From contig NZ_ML133524.1 in the NCBI RefSeq assembly GCF_003985145.1, forward strand, positions 1-64,000: a stretch of 64,000 bases of DNA, given 5' to 3'. This DNA comes from Rhizobium anhuiense. Its GTDB lineage: Bacteria > Pseudomonadota > Alphaproteobacteria > Rhizobiales > Rhizobiaceae. Position 1 is the first letter of the stretch. The number at the start of each line of letters is the position of its first letter. This document shows positions 39,702 through 59,944 of the stretch, in pieces. Position numbers and translations under genes: made by a program. Below the pieces are notes generated by a model. That model made no database searches. It saw only the letters and a program-made list of their open reading frames with translations, and had not been told where the DNA came from.

Positions 39702-40090
39702 TATGCGGCCTCCTCTACTGCCTGCACTTCACGAACGACGATCGTCAGGTGCGCGAAGGGCTTTTCGATGCGCGACGCGCGACCACGGCCACGAGCGTGG
39801 AAACGCTTCATGACGATCGACTTGCCGACATAGGCCTCGGCGACGACAAGCGAGTCGACGTCGAGATCGTGGTTGTTCTCGGCATTGGCGATCGCAGATT
39901 CGAGCGTCTTCTTGACGGCGCCTGCGATGCGCTTGCGGGAGAACTCCAGCTCAGCGAGTGCGCGCTCGACCTTCTTGCCACGGATAGCCGCAGCAACCAG
40001 GTTGAGCTTCTGGGGGCTGACGCGGAGCGTGCGGGCGACTGCTTGCGCCTCGTTGTCCTTCAGCCGGCGTTCGGCTTTTGCCTTGCCCAT
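39701..40090 (-). CDS. rplV: 50S ribosomal protein L22
   Basis: 129 aa, lines the exit tunnel. The core [20 protein letters not shown] and the hairpin end [20 protein letters not shown], where macrolide-resistance changes occur in other species, look wild-type. It starts 2 bp after the rpsS stop and overlaps rpsC by one base. Confidence 0.97.
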
Positions 40091-40092
40091 TG

Positions 40093-40371
40093 TTACTTCC
40101 TCTTCGCCTTCTTGTCCGCGCCGTGACCGTAGTAGGTGCGGGTCGGAGAGAATTCACCGAATTTGTGGCCGACCATGTCTTCATTGACGCTGACCGGAAT
40201 ATGCTTGCTGCCGTTGTAGACGCCGAAGGTAAGACCGACGAACTGCGGCAGGATCGTGGAGCGACGGCTCCAGATCTTGATCACTTCTGCACGTCCGCCT
40301 TCACGAACCTTCTCAGCCTTCTTGAGAAGATAGCCGTCAACGAACGGACCTTTCCATACTGAACGAGCCAT
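40093..40371 (-). CDS. rpsS: 30S ribosomal protein S19
   Basis: 92 aa. The start [20 protein letters not shown] and the region [20 protein letters not shown] are typical; S19 contacts the A-site finger at the subunit interface with S13. It lies between rplB (15 bp) and rplV (2 bp). Confidence 0.97.
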   Translation of the reverse strand: MARSVWKGPFVDGYLLKKAEKVREGGRAEVIKIWSRRSTILPQFVGLTFGVYNGSKHIPVSVNEDMVGHKFGEFSPTRTYYGHGADKKAKRK

Positions 40372-40386
40372 TGGAGACTTCCTCTC

Positions 40387-41223
40387 TTACTTCTTACGCT
40401 GATGACGCGAGCGCATGATCATCTTGTCGGTCGACTTGTTCGACCGGGTGCGCTTGCCCTTGGTCGGCTTGCCCCAGGGTGTCACCGGATGGCGACCACC
40501 AGAGGTGCGGCCTTCACCACCGCCGTGCGGATGGTCGACCGGGTTCATGACGACGCCGCGGTTATGCGGACGCTTGCCGCGCCAAACCGTACGACCGGCC
40601 TTGCCGTCGTTGATGTTGGCGTGATCCGGGTTGGAGACGGCGCCGATCGAAGCAAGGCAGGAGCCATGGACGAGACGCTGTTCACCGGAGTTCAGGCGAA
40701 GGATCGCCATGCCCTGGTCGCGGCCGACGAGCTGTGCGTAGCCACCGGCGGAGCGAGCGATCTGACCACCCTTGCCCGGCTTCATTTCCACATTGTGGAT
40801 GATGGAGCCGACCGGGATGAACTGCAGCGGCATGGTGTTGCCGGGCTTGACGTCAACAGCCTTCTCGGAAGCGATGACCTTGTCACCGGCAGCGAGGCGC
40901 TGCGGAGCGAGGATATAAGCCTTTTCGCCATCAGCATAGGTCACCAGCGCGATGAACGCCGTGCGGTTCGGATCGTATTCGATACGCTCGACGGTGCCTT
41001 CGACGTCGAACTTGCGACGCTTGAAGTCGATCAGACGATAGGTGCGCTTGTGACCGCCGCCGATGAAGCGGGCGGTGATGCGACCGAGGTTGTTACGACC
41101 GCCGCTCTTGGTCAGACCTTCCGTCAGCGCCTTGACCGGCTTGCCCTTGTAGAGGGCCGAGCGGTCGACGATGACCAGCTGGCGCTGGCTCGGGGTGATC
41201 GGATTGAATGTTTTCAATGCCAT
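40387..41223 (-). CDS. rplB: 50S ribosomal protein L2
   Basis: 278 aa, central to subunit joining and peptidyl transferase. The loop [20 protein letters not shown] holds the conserved histidine associated with activity ([16 protein letters not shown]). The C-terminus is basic ([16 protein letters not shown]). It lies 11 bp after rplW. Confidence 0.98.
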   Translation of the reverse strand: MALKTFNPITPSQRQLVIVDRSALYKGKPVKALTEGLTKSGGRNNLGRITARFIGGGHKRTYRLIDFKRRKFDVEGTVERIEYDPNRTAFIALVTYADGEKAYILAPQRLAAGDKVIASEKAVDVKPGNTMPLQFIPVGSIIHNVEMKPGKGGQIARSAGGYAQLVGRDQGMAILRLNSGEQRLVHGSCLASIGAVSNPDHANINDGKAGRTVWRGKRPHNRGVVMNPVDHPHGGGEGRTSGGRHPVTPWGKPTKGKRTRSNKSTDKMIMRSRHQRKK

Positions 41224-41234
41224 TTTCTTATACC

Positions 41235-41528
41235 TCAGAGACCGGTGGAGACGTCGATCGTCTGGCCTTCAGCCAGGGTTACGACAGCCTTCTTCACGTC
41301 CTTCTGCTTGCCGACGAAACCGCGGAACCGCTTGGTCTTGCCCTTGCGCAGCAGAGTGTTGACGGCCGTAACCTTGACGCCGAACAGCGCCTCGACAGCA
41401 GCCTTGATTTCCGGCTTCGTCGCCTGCTTGGCGACATTGAAAACAACCTGGTTGTTTTCGGATACCAGCGTGGACTTTTCGGTGATCGCCGGGGAGACGA
41501 TCACATCGTAGTGGCGAAGATCGGTCAC
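41235..41528 (-). CDS. rplW: 50S ribosomal protein L23
   Basis: 97 aa starting at GTG 41528 with GAGGAG upstream; the start overlaps the rplD stop as GTGA. Family blocks are [20 protein letters not shown] and [21 protein letters not shown]23 is the docking site for trigger factor and SRP at the tunnel exit. Confidence 0.96.
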   Translation of the reverse strand: MTDLRHYDVIVSPAITEKSTLVSENNQVVFNVAKQATKPEIKAAVEALFGVKVTAVNTLLRKGKTKRFRGFVGKQKDVKKAVVTLAEGQTIDVSTGL

Positions 41529-42145
41529 TTGAATCGCTCCTCTAGCGCTTCAACCGCAGCCTTGGAAAGCACGAGCTTGCCGCGGCGCACGATGTCGTAA
41601 ACGTTGATGCCCTGGATCGGCAGAACATCGATGTTCGGGATGTTCTGAGCTGCGAGCTTGAAGTTGCCATCAAGCTCTGCGCCGCCGATGAAGAGGGCGT
41701 TGGTCAGGCCGAGCGTCTCGAAAACGGACGCGAGAGCCTTGGTCTTGGCTTCGGTGGCAACCAGGTTGTCGATGACGATGACGTCATCGGCCTTGATCTT
41801 GGCCGAAAGGGCATGGCGAAGGCCGAGTGCACGAACCTTCTTGGGAAGATCATGCTCGTGGCTGCGCACGACCGGGCCGTGAGCCTTGCCGCCGCCGCGG
41901 AACTGCGGAGCGCGAGCCGAATGGTGGCGGGCGCGGCCCGTACCCTTCTGCTTGTACATCTTGGCGCCGGTGCGCGAAACTTCAGCGCGGCCCTTAGCCT
42001 TGTGCGTGCCCTGCTGCTTCTTGGCAAGCTGCCAGCGGATGACGCGGGCGAGAATGTCTTCGCGGGGCTCGAGGCCGAAAATCGCGTCCGAAAGGGAAAC
42101 CTTCCCGGCGTCTTTTCCCTCGAGGGTCTTGACGTTCAATTCCAT
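41525..42145 (-). CDS. rplD: 50S ribosomal protein L4
   Basis: 206 aa from the ATG at 42145 ([14 protein letters not shown]); 27 in-frame codons upstream are spurious. The extended loop [20 protein letters not shown] reaches the exit tunnel. In enterobacteria L4 represses the S10 operon; no matching leader was identified here. Confidence 0.97.
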   Translation of the reverse strand: MELNVKTLEGKDAGKVSLSDAIFGLEPREDILARVIRWQLAKKQQGTHKAKGRAEVSRTGAKMYKQKGTGRARHHSARAPQFRGGGKAHGPVVRSHEHDLPKKVRALGLRHALSAKIKADDVIVIDNLVATEAKTKALASVFETLGLTNALFIGGAELDGNFKLAAQNIPNIDVLPIQGINVYDIVRRGKLVLSKAAVEALEERFK

Positions 42146-42158
42146 TGATCTGGCTCCC

Positions 42159-42800
42159 TTACTTCGCGGCCGACTTGACGGCGTCGCGCACGATGATCCA
42201 GGCACCCTTGGAACCAGGAACAGCACCCTTGATCAGGATCAGACCACGATCTTCGTCGGTCGAAACCACTTCCAGGTTCTGCGTCGTGACACGCGTCTGG
42301 CCCATGTGACCAGCCATCTTCTTGTTCTTGAAAACCTTGCCCGGATCCTGGCGCGAGCCGGTCGAACCGTGCGAGCGGTGCGAAACCGACACACCGTGCG
42401 TGGCGCGCAGACCGCCGAAACCGTGGCGCTTCATGGCGCCGGCAAAACCCTTACCGATCGTCGTGCCCGTCACGTCGACGAGCTGACCGGCTGCAAAGTG
42501 ACCCGCCTTGATCTCAGTGCCGACTTCGAGCAGCTGATCTTCCGACACGCGGAATTCTGCGACCTTGGCCTTCGGCTCGACGTTGGCAACGGCAAAGTTG
42601 CCGCGCATCGCCTTCGACGTGTTCTTCACCTTCGCCTGGCCGGCACCGAGCTGAACTGCGGTATAGCCATTCTTTTCGACAGTGCGCGTGGCAACGACCT
42701 GGACGGCCTCCATGCGCAGTACCGTTACCGGGACATGCTCGCCGGCGTCGTTATAGACGCGGGTCATTCCCACCTTCTGTGCAATCACACCTGAACGCAT
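42159..42800 (-). CDS. rplC: 50S ribosomal protein L3
   Basis: 213 aa from the ATG at 42800 ([18 protein letters not shown]). The long central extension that reaches the peptidyl transferase centre includes [20 protein letters not shown] and a Gln in the position methylated in enterobacteria. It lies 39 bp after rpsJ. Confidence 0.97.
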   Translation of the reverse strand: MRSGVIAQKVGMTRVYNDAGEHVPVTVLRMEAVQVVATRTVEKNGYTAVQLGAGQAKVKNTSKAMRGNFAVANVEPKAKVAEFRVSEDQLLEVGTEIKAGHFAAGQLVDVTGTTIGKGFAGAMKRHGFGGLRATHGVSVSHRSHGSTGSRQDPGKVFKNKKMAGHMGQTRVTTQNLEVVSTDEDRGLILIKGAVPGSKGAWIIVRDAVKSAAK

Positions 42801-42839
42801 CGGTTCAATCCTTCTCACTCAGCCCGAAGACCCGAGGTC

Positions 42840-43148
42840 TCAGAGCTTGATCTCAACATCGACACCGGCGGCGAGATCGAGCTTCATCAGCGCGTCTACC
42901 GTCTGCGGGGTCGGGTCAACGATATCGAGAAGGCGCTTATGCGTGCGCATCTCGAACTGTTCACGGCTCTTCTTGTCGATGTGCGGGGACCGGTTGACCG
43001 TAAACTTCTCGATGCGGGTCGGAAGCGGAACGGGGCCCCGGACGCTGGCACCGGTGCGCTTCGCCGTCGATACGATCTCGCGCGTGGAGGCATCGAGAAT
43101 CCGGTGATCGAACGCCTTCAGGCGGATGCGGATATTCTGGCCGTTCAT
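42840..43148 (-). CDS. rpsJ: 30S ribosomal protein S10
   Basis: 102 aa. The start [20 protein letters not shown] and [20 protein letters not shown] are standard. Besides the ribosome it is the NusE partner of NusB in antitermination. It lies 154 bp after the first tuf; that gap has two imperfect hairpins, including TGGGCC (43279-43284) with GGCCCA (43289-43294), but no T-run. Confidence 0.97.
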   Translation of the reverse strand: MNGQNIRIRLKAFDHRILDASTREIVSTAKRTGASVRGPVPLPTRIEKFTVNRSPHIDKKSREQFEMRTHKRLLDIVDPTPQTVDALMKLDLAAGVDVEIKL

Positions 43149-43302
43149 TCGACTTTATCCTTGTGTCTGTTATCCGCGTGTCACCATTGAGGGACACGAC
43201 TTACCTTCAGTTACGTTAGCGGGCCACCGGTTTCAAAGATCGAGAGGGACACCCAGATCGGCGTCCCTATCCTTTCCTTGGGCCTGGTGGCCCAGCCGCT
43301 AA

Positions 43303-44478
<1,176 letters not shown>

Positions 44479-44546
44479 TTTCGGCTCTCCGTTTTGCTAG
44501 TCCCCGAGGGGATCTAATTCTTGTTATCGGTCAATTGGTATGCCGG

Positions 44547-46646
44547 TCACTTCTGACCGGAATACTTTGCCTGGATTTCTGTTGCGACGTTCGACGGGAC
44601 CGGCGAATAGTGATCGAAGGTCATCGTGTACTGAGCGCGGCCCTGAGACATGGAGCGCAGGTTGTCGACGTACTTGAACATGTTCGCGAGCGGAACGTTC
44701 GCGTTGATGACGACGGCGATACCACGGCTTTCCTGGCCCTGGATCTGGCCGCGACGGGAGTTCAGGTCGCCGATGACGTCGCCGACGTAATCTTCCGGGG
44801 TCACGACTTCGACCTTCATCATCGGCTCGAGCAGCTGAGCGCCGGCCTTCTTGGCTGCTTCACGGAAGCAGGCACGCGATGCGATTTCGAAGGCGAGAAC
44901 CGAGGAGTCGACGTCGTGGAAGGCGCCGTCGATGAGGGTCGCCTTGACGCCGAGCATCGGGAAGCCAGCCAGCGGACCCGAAGACAGGACGCTTTCGATG
45001 CCCTTCTGGACGCCGGGGATGTATTCCTTCGGAACGGAACCACCGACAATCTTCGATTCGAACTTGAAGTCGTCGCCGTCCGGGTTCGGTTCGAAGATGA
45101 TCTTGACGCGCGCGAACTGGCCGGTACCACCGGACTGCTTCTTGTGCGTGTAGTCTTCTTCGTGCGTCCGGGTGATGGTTTCGCGGTAGGCAACCTGCGG
45201 CGCGCCGACGGTTGCTTCGACCTTGAATTCACGACGCATGCGGTCGACGATGATGTCGAGATGCAGTTCGCCCATGCCGGCAATGATGGTCTGGCCGGAT
45301 TCCTGGTCGGTCTTGACGCGGAAGGAAGGATCTTCAGCAGCCAGGCGGTTGAGCGCGAGGCCCATCTTTTCCTGGTCGCCCTTGGTCTTCGGCTCGATGG
45401 CGATCTGGATGACCGGCTCGGGGAATTCCATGCGCTCGAGGATAACCGGCTTCAGCGGATCGCAAAGCGTGTCGCCCGTCGTGGTTTCCTTGAGGCCGGC
45501 GAGAGCGACGATGTCGCCTGCGAAGGCTTCTTCGATGTCTTCACGCGAGTTGGAGTGCATCTGCAGCATGCGGCCGACGCGCTCGCGCTTGTCCTTGACC
45601 GTGTTCATGACCGACGCGCCCTTTTCGAGCTTGCCGGAGTAGATGCGGGCGAAGGTCAGCGAACCGACGAAGGGGTCGTTCATGATCTTGAAGGCGAGCA
45701 TGGAAAGCGGCTCGCTGTCGTCGGCGTGACGCTCGATGTCAGCTTCCGTCTTGAAGTCGATGCCCTTGATCGCCGGGATGTCCATCGGCGACGGCAGGTA
45801 GTCGACGACGGCGTCGAGCAGCGGCTGCACGCCCTTGTTCTTGAAGGCGGTGCCGCAGAACATCGGGTGGAACTTGACGTCGATCGTGCCGCGGCGAACC
45901 AGCGCGCGGATCTGATCGTTGTCGGGCAGAACGCCTTCGAGATAGGCTTCCATGGCGGCTTCGTCGATATCGACGACCGTCTCGATCAGCTTTTCGCGAT
46001 ATTCTTCGGCCTTGGCCTTCATATCCTCGGGGATCTCGACGACATCCCACTGGGCGCCGAGCGACTCGTCGCGCCAGATGAGAGCGTTCATCTCGATGAG
46101 GTCGATGACGCCCTTGAAGTCGCTTTCAGCGCCGATCGGCAGCTGCATGACGACAGCCGTTGCGCCGAGACGGGTCTTGATCATCTCGACGGAGCGGTAG
46201 AAGTCCGCGCCGGTCTTGTCCATCTTGTTGCAGAAGATCATCCGCGGGACGTTGTACTTCTCGGCCTGACGCCAGACGGTTTCCGTCTGCGGCTCAACAC
46301 CTGCGTTGGCGTCGAGCAGCGCGATGGCGCCGTCGAGAACGCGCAGCGAACGCTCGACTTCGATGGTGAAGTCGACGTGGCCGGGGGTGTCGATGATGTT
46401 GAAGCGGCGCATCTTGCCGTCACGGCCCTTCCAGAAGGTCGTGGTGGCAGCAGAGGTGATCGTGATGCCACGCTCCTGCTCCTGCTCCATCCAGTCCATG
46501 GTGGCTGCGCCGTCGTGGACTTCGCCGATCTTGTGCGACTTGCCGGTGTAGTAAAGGATACGCTCGGTGGTCGTGGTCTTGCCGGCGTCGATATGCGCCA
46601 TGATACCGAAATTGCGGTAATCTTCGATCTTATATTCGCGAGCCAT
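44547..46646 (-). CDS. fusA: Elongation factor G
   Basis: 699-aa translocase GTPase. G motifs are AHIDAGKT at 17-24, DTPGH and NKMDKTGAD; the five-domain layout continues with the domain IV loop [20 protein letters not shown] and the end [14 protein letters not shown]. It also recycles ribosomes with RRF. It is in the standard place between rpsG (29 bp) and tuf (68 bp). Confidence 0.98.
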   Translation of the reverse strand: MAREYKIEDYRNFGIMAHIDAGKTTTTERILYYTGKSHKIGEVHDGAATMDWMEQEQERGITITSAATTTFWKGRDGKMRRFNIIDTPGHVDFTIEVERSLRVLDGAIALLDANAGVEPQTETVWRQAEKYNVPRMIFCNKMDKTGADFYRSVEMIKTRLGATAVVMQLPIGAESDFKGVIDLIEMNALIWRDESLGAQWDVVEIPEDMKAKAEEYREKLIETVVDIDEAAMEAYLEGVLPDNDQIRALVRRGTIDVKFHPMFCGTAFKNKGVQPLLDAVVDYLPSPMDIPAIKGIDFKTEADIERHADDSEPLSMLAFKIMNDPFVGSLTFARIYSGKLEKGASVMNTVKDKRERVGRMLQMHSNSREDIEEAFAGDIVALAGLKETTTGDTLCDPLKPVILERMEFPEPVIQIAIEPKTKGDQEKMGLALNRLAAEDPSFRVKTDQESGQTIIAGMGELHLDIIVDRMRREFKVEATVGAPQVAYRETITRTHEEDYTHKKQSGGTGQFARVKIIFEPNPDGDDFKFESKIVGGSVPKEYIPGVQKGIESVLSSGPLAGFPMLGVKATLIDGAFHDVDSSVLAFEIASRACFREAAKKAGAQLLEPMMKVEVVTPEDYVGDVIGDLNSRRGQIQGQESRGIAVVINANVPLANMFKYVDNLRSMSQGRAQYTMTFDHYSPVPSNVATEIQAKYSGQK

Positions 46647-46675
46647 TGTGGACTGCCTTTCGATACCGTTCGGAA

Positions 46676-47176
<501 letters not shown>

Positions 47177-47223
47177 TCATCACGCGGAGGACCTCGCGCA
47201 GCGCCGAATTATTCAAAACCGAA

Positions 47224-47595
47224 TTACTTCGGACGCTTCGCGCCGTACTTGGAGCGGCGCTGCTTGCGGTTCTTGACACCCTGGGTATCGAGAACGCCGC
47301 GGATGATGTGATAACGGACACCCGGAAGGTCCTTGACGCGGCCGCCACGGATCATGACGACAGAGTGTTCCTGAAGGTTATGACCTTCCCCGGGGATGTA
47401 ACCAATGACTTCGAAGCCGTTGGTCAGGCGGATCTTTGCGACCTTACGCAGAGCCGAGTTCGGCTTCTTCGGCGTCGTCGTGTAGACGCGCGTGCAAACG
47501 CCGCGCTTCTGCGGGTTCTCCTGGAGTGCGGGAACCTTGTTACGCTTTACGTTCGCCTGGCGAGGCTTGCGGATCAGCTGGTTTACGGTAGGCAT
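47224..47595 (-). CDS. rpsL: 30S ribosomal protein S12
   Basis: 123 aa, decoding-centre protein. The loops [13 protein letters not shown] and [13 protein letters not shown] keep the lysines altered in streptomycin-resistant mutants, so the allele looks wild-type. It is the first gene of the str operon; a 497-bp region upstream separates it from a divergent gene. Confidence 0.97.
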   Translation of the reverse strand: MPTVNQLIRKPRQANVKRNKVPALQENPQKRGVCTRVYTTTPKKPNSALRKVAKIRLTNGFEVIGYIPGEGHNLQEHSVVMIRGGRVKDLPGVRYHIIRGVLDTQGVKNRKQRRSKYGAKRPK

Positions 47596-47731
47596 TCAAC
47601 CATCCCTTACGTTTTATCTCAGTACCCTTGCGGGCTTGAACTCGCGCCGTCTCCGGCAGTGACGCACGCTTTCCGTCAATGCGCAAAATATGGCCCGATC
47701 CGCTTCCGCAGATGGACCACAAGGAGCAGAG

Positions 47732-47750
47732 GACGCATAGAATATGCGTC
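47732..47750. promoter_or_regulatory. Inverted repeat in the rpsL leader
   Basis: GACGCATA (47732-47739) and TATGCGTC (47743-47750) are perfect arms around GAA. It is about 140 bp before the rpsL start, inside the transcript if the candidate promoter is right. There is no T-run, so an operator or an mRNA hairpin is more likely than a terminator. Confidence 0.45.
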
Positions 47751-47859
47751 GTGCGTGCAGCATCATGACTTCAACGTGCGTTTAGAACCTTGTTTGAGGT
47801 GAACTTCAGGGCGCGTCGCCCCGAACAGCCAAGCCTCACATGGGATCTGATGGCCGGGG

Positions 47860-47888
47860 TACTACTGGTTTCCACCCATCTCGTCAAG
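47860..47888 (-). promoter_or_regulatory. Candidate str operon promoter
   Basis: On the minus strand a perfect rhizobial -35 box CTTGAC (47888-47883) is followed after 17 bp by GTAGTA (47865-47860), a weak -10. It is about 265 bp before rpsL. Confidence 0.35.
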
Positions 47889-48092
47889 GCCGGTTAAGAA
47901 ATAAACTCGCCGCATCGCCTTGATATGCGGGCCTGACGCCCTGTTTTCACCCTCCTAGACGAATTCACAGCCGTGCGCCAAGATAAAAACTTGGGCATCG
48001 CAGCAAAAGCAGCTAAGGAATCAGCAATTGCAGCGCTCGGCCCTCACAGGGGATTCGAGCGAGCGAATCGTCAAAGAGCCGAAGGACAGGCG

Positions 48093-48386
48093 ATGATCAC
48101 GACACCTGATAACGACAATAATTTCGATGGTCCGATGATCTTCATCATCATCGGCAAGGGCTACGAGTCCGACGCCAGCGAAGGCATCGACCTGCATATC
48201 ATGCTGAAGGCGCCCGACGACGACACCGCCGTCCGAGAGGCCCTGAACGCCCTTGCCGAGGAAGGCTTCATTGAGGCCGATCTCGACCAGATCGGCATGC
48301 TGACCGAGGTGCCTGCCGAGGAGCCGCACGCCTCCGCCTATCAGGGCGCCGTCGACGGCGAAGTCGCGATCATCCGCTTCAACTGA
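48093..48386 (+). CDS. Hypothetical protein, 97 aa
   Basis: No family is recognised. The start is the ATG at 48093 with GAAGGACAGG upstream; forty in-frame codons before it are discarded. The protein is acidic (TTPDNDNNFDGPMIFIIIGK and EEGFIEADLDQIGMLTEVPA) with a ferredoxin-like alternation of strands and helices, and it ends DGEVAIIRFN. It is the only plus-strand gene inside the ribosomal supercluster, convergent with rpoC and sharing its terminator. Compact size and position suggest a conserved housekeeping or regulatory role, but this is inference. Confidence 0.75.
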   Translation: MITTPDNDNNFDGPMIFIIIGKGYESDASEGIDLHIMLKAPDDDTAVREALNALAEEGFIEADLDQIGMLTEVPAEEPHASAYQGAVDGEVAIIRFN

Positions 48387-48445
48387 AGGGAGCCGCGCGG
48401 GGTGCGCTCCCTCCCCGCCCGACCAAACAGAGCAGACCAAAAACG

Positions 48446-48476
48446 AAAACCGCCCGGATCGCTCCGGGCGGTTTTT
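48446..48476. terminator. Bidirectional terminator between the 48093 gene and rpoC
   Basis: AAAACCGCCCGGA (48446-48458) and TCCGGGCGGTTTT (48463-48475) form a perfect 13-bp stem with loop TCGC. A-tract and T-tract flank both sides, so it can stop transcription in both directions. Confidence 0.95.
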
Positions 48477-48501
48477 CAATTCAACGACTTCAGCCGGCGG
48501 A

Positions 48502-52710
<4,209 letters not shown>

Positions 52711-52861
52711 GCCTGTCTCCTTCATGGGCTAAAGCGCCCTCAAAATGCGATGGTCGGCGGCAATTTCCCGGGAGCCGCCTCCCTCGCTTAAACGAGAATA
52801 ACCGCAAGATGCGGCGAAACTTCCCTCCCGGGCCGACACGGATACGGCGCCCGGCGGGACC

Positions 52862-52889
52862 GGCGTGCGCCGCATTGGCAGCGCACGCC
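52862..52889 (-). promoter_or_regulatory. Hairpin in the rpoB-rpoC gap
   Basis: GGCGTGCGC (52862-52870) and GCGCACGCC (52881-52889) are perfect 9-base arms with a 10-base loop, 11 bp after the rpoB stop. No T-run follows, so it is probably an mRNA processing or stability element. Confidence 0.55.
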
Positions 52890-52900
52890 CTATCAAGTGC

Positions 52901-57064
<4,164 letters not shown>

Positions 57065-57228
57065 CGTCGCTCCTTCAAAATCTTGCACCCGGGCCTGCAA
57101 CGGACGGGAACCGATGGCCAGTCGATCCCGTCAATCAATGAGTAATTCAATCTCGTCCGACTCCCGAAAACGCTCAGCTCGGATTGCTGTGCTGCCTTCG
57201 GTGCGAGACTATCCTTTTGAAGAACCCA

Positions 57229-57264
57229 TTACCCAAAAGCCGTTTTGACGCGGCTTTTGGGTAA
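57229..57264 (-). terminator. rplL-rpoB hairpin 2
   Basis: TTACCCAAAAGCCG (57229-57242) and CGGCTTTTGGGTAA (57251-57264) form a 14-bp stem with an 8-base loop. It is the second of two strong hairpins between rplL and rpoB. No clear T-run follows, so processing is as likely as attenuation. Confidence 0.6.
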
Positions 57265-57273
57265 TTCGTTCAG

Positions 57274-57311
57274 AAAAACGGCAAATGGGAGGCAGTAGAT
57301 GCTGCCTCCCA
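57274..57311 (-). terminator. rplL-rpoB hairpin 1 (attenuator candidate)
   Basis: TGGGAGGCAG (57286-57295) and CTGCCTCCCA (57302-57311) form a 10-bp stem with loop TAGATG, 14 bp after the rplL stop; TTTTT follows seven bases later on the minus strand. In E. coli the same gap carries a partial terminator that lowers rpoBC relative to rplJL; this could be its counterpart. Confidence 0.6.
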
Positions 57312-57325
57312 AAAGCAGTTCAAGA

Positions 57326-57703
<378 letters not shown>

Positions 57704-57761
57704 TTTACTAGTTCCTTTTGTTCGGTTCGAACCGGTTGATTATAAACAGCGAAAAACCGCC

Positions 57762-58280
57762 TTACGCGGCTTCGTCCTTCTTGGCGTAGGCCGCAAACAC
57801 GCGAGCAAGCTGGCTTGCCGGTGCTGCAACAACCCCAGCGATGCGGGTAGCCGGTGTCTGGATCATGCCCAGCAGCTTCGCACGCAGCTCATCAAGCGAA
57901 GGCAGGGTCGCAAGCGACTTGACTGCTTCGGCGTTGAGCGTGGTTGTTCCCATGGCGCCGCCCAGAACAATGATCTTGTCATTGGTCTTGGCGAAATCCA
58001 TGACGACCTTCGGAGCGGTGATCGGGTCATTGCTGTATGCAATCAGCGTCTGACCTTTGAAGAGATTGGTAATCCCTTCCGCTTCCGTACCCTGAAGGGC
58101 AATTTTGGCCAGGCGGTTCTTCGCGACTTTGACGGTACCGCCAGCTGCACGCATCTTCGAACGAAAATCGTTCATCTGCGCGACTGTGGCACCAGCATAG
58201 TGGGCCACGACAACTGAGCCCGAAGCCTTGAAGACTTCGTTCAGTTCCGTGACGAATTCGCGTTTTTCCGCTCTTTCCAC
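57762..58280 (-). CDS. rplJ: 50S ribosomal protein L10
   Basis: 172 aa from GTG at 58280 with GGAGATAGG upstream. The rRNA-binding N-terminal part contains [20 protein letters not shown], and the C-terminal helix that carries L7/L12 dimers ends [17 protein letters not shown]10 with L12 represses its own mRNA leader in E. coli; the 350-bp upstream region here is rich in hairpins. Confidence 0.96.
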   Translation of the reverse strand: MERAEKREFVTELNEVFKASGSVVVAHYAGATVAQMNDFRSKMRAAGGTVKVAKNRLAKIALQGTEAEGITNLFKGQTLIAYSNDPITAPKVVMDFAKTNDKIIVLGGAMGTTTLNAEAVKSLATLPSLDELRAKLLGMIQTPATRIAGVVAAPASQLARVFAAYAKKDEAA

Positions 58281-58630
58281 TGCCTATCTCCAGTTGGCAG
58301 GACCGAAATCGGACCTGCCGGGTTGCCTTTGCCTCCTGGGATCATGTGAGATCCCAAGCGACGCTTGAGGATCCTGTCCCCCCGCGCTCCCGCGCCAATC
58401 AAGGCTAAAGAGGCACAAGGCATCCAAGGCTCGAACCGAGTTACGAGAAGCGAACTTCATGCAATTCGGGTCTTACCCGTCTCATGCAGGCCAAGTGATT
58501 AAGGGAAAACCACCTGCAATCTCGGACAGGATTCCGGATTTCTCCGGAATATTCCGGCCCCTTGCGAGGCCGGAAATTCAGTCGCCGGGCTCAAAGCCCG
58601 ACCATTGCGCCCAAGTCCTTGGGCGCGAAC
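58281..58630 (-). promoter_or_regulatory. rplJ leader / rplA-rplJ intergenic region
   Basis: This 350-bp region has no gene. It carries four successive hairpins at 58531-58626 and another near the start codon, TGGGATC (58337-58343) with GATCCCA (58350-58356). The position is that of the L10-L12 autoregulatory leader in other bacteria; a promoter may also be present. Confidence 0.6.
58531..58626 (-). repeat. Run of four consecutive hairpins after rplA
   Basis: In transcription order: GCGCCCAAG/CTTGGGCGC (58607-58626), CGGGCT/AGCCCG (58586-58600), TTCCGGCC/GGCCGGAA (58552-58575) and ATTCCGGA/TCCGGAAT (58531-58550). All arms are perfect and none has a T-run, so they look like mRNA structure rather than terminators. 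Confidence 0.7.
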
Positions 58631-59332
58631 TTATGCAGTCGGAGCTGCGGTGACCGAGCCGACTTCGATCTTGACGCCCGGGCCCATGGTCGAGGAAATC
58701 GCCACGCGCTTGACATAGTTGCCCTTGGCGCCAGCCGGCTTTGCCTTGATGACGGCGTCAGCGAAGGCGCGGATGTTTTCTTCCAGAGCCTTGGCGTCGA
58801 AAGAGGCCTTGCCGATACCGGCATGGACGATGCCAGCCTTCTCGACGCGGAACTCGACAGCGCCGCCCTTGGAAGCCTTGACGGCTCCGGCGACGTCCAT
58901 GGTGACGGTGCCGACCTTCGGGTTCGGCATCATGCCACGGGGGCCGAGAACCTTACCGAGACGGCCGACGAGCGGCATCATGTCGGGGGTGGCGATGCAG
59001 CGATCGAATTCGATCTTGCCGCCCTGGACGATTTCGACGAGCTCTTCAGCGCCGACGATATCAGCACCGGCAGCCTTGGCTTCATCAGCCTTGGCGCCAC
59101 GCGCGAAGACTGCGACGCGAACCGTACGGCCTGTGCCGTTCGGCAGGTTGACGACGCCGCGAACCATCTGGTCCGCATGGCGCGGGTCGACGCCGAGGTT
59201 CATCGAGACTTCGATGGTTTCGTCGAACTTGGCGACAGCCCGTTCCTTGACCATGCCGATGGCCAGGCTCAGAGCGTAGAGCTTGGTGGGATCAACACCT
59301 TCGTTGATCTTCTGCGTGCGCTTACCAGCCAT
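58631..59332 (-). CDS. rplA: 50S ribosomal protein L1
   Basis: 233 aa, L1 stalk protein and, in E. coli, repressor of the rplKA mRNA. Family blocks are [20 protein letters not shown] and [20 protein letters not shown]. It starts 4 bp after the rplK stop and is followed by four hairpins only 4 bp after its own stop. Confidence 0.98.
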   Translation of the reverse strand: MAGKRTQKINEGVDPTKLYALSLAIGMVKERAVAKFDETIEVSMNLGVDPRHADQMVRGVVNLPNGTGRTVRVAVFARGAKADEAKAAGADIVGAEELVEIVQGGKIEFDRCIATPDMMPLVGRLGKVLGPRGMMPNPKVGTVTMDVAGAVKASKGGAVEFRVEKAGIVHAGIGKASFDAKALEENIRAFADAVIKAKPAGAKGNYVKRVAISSTMGPGVKIEVGSVTAAPTA

Positions 59333-59336
59333 GATC

Positions 59337-59768
59337 TTAACCCACCACTTCCAGGCCCATGGCGCGGGCAGAGCCCTCGATCATCGCCATTGCACCTTCG
59401 ATATCCGCTGCGTTCAGATCCTTCATCTTGGCTTCTGCGATCGTCTTGATCTGAGCCTTGGTGAGGGAGCCGGCCTTGGCGCCCTTGCCGGGCGTCTTGG
59501 AACCGGACGTGATCTTCGCTTCCTTCTTCAGCCAGTAGCTGACCGGAGGCTGCTTCATCGCGAAGGTGAAGGACTTGTCCTGGTAATAGGTGATGACGAC
59601 CGGAATCGGCATACCCTTTTCCATTTCCTGCGTGGCGGCATTGAACGCCTTGCAGAATTCCATGATGTTAATGCCACGCTGACCAAGCGCCGGACCAATC
59701 GGCGGGGACGGGTTTGCCGATCCTGCCTTGACCTGAAGCTTGAGCTGGCCTGCAACTTTCTTAGCCAT
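59337..59768 (-). CDS. rplK: 50S ribosomal protein L11
   Basis: 143 aa, GTPase-centre protein. The proline-rich start region [20 protein letters not shown] and the C-terminal rRNA-binding part ([20 protein letters not shown]) are standard; thiostrepton acts here in other bacteria. A 176-bp gap with a GGCCGG (59790-59795)/CCGGCC (59800-59805) hairpin lies between it and nusG. Confidence 0.98.
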   Translation of the reverse strand: MAKKVAGQLKLQVKAGSANPSPPIGPALGQRGINIMEFCKAFNAATQEMEKGMPIPVVITYYQDKSFTFAMKQPPVSYWLKKEAKITSGSKTPGKGAKAGSLTKAQIKTIAEAKMKDLNAADIEGAMAMIEGSARAMGLEVVG

Positions 59769-59944
59769 ATCTCTCTGCCTTTCATGAACGGCCGGTCGCC
59801 CGGCCCGTGATGCCGGATCTCTCCGGCGGCTGCGGTTGCGTGGTGCGGATCGTTAGGGTCCGGCTAAGACCCCTCACCTTCCACGCGGATGCGGACAAAG
59901 TCCGCAGGAAACAGGCCGCAAGGGCCAGCCTCCAGTCTCTGCAA

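Larger units (their letters stand above)
47596..48092. other. Divergent region upstream of rpsL and the 48093 gene
   Basis: This 497-bp region has no supported gene. It holds a candidate promoter for rpsL at 47860-47888, an inverted repeat at 47732-47750 in the predicted rpsL leader, and the leader of the rightward 48093 gene (GAAGGACAGG ribosome site). Confidence 0.55.
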
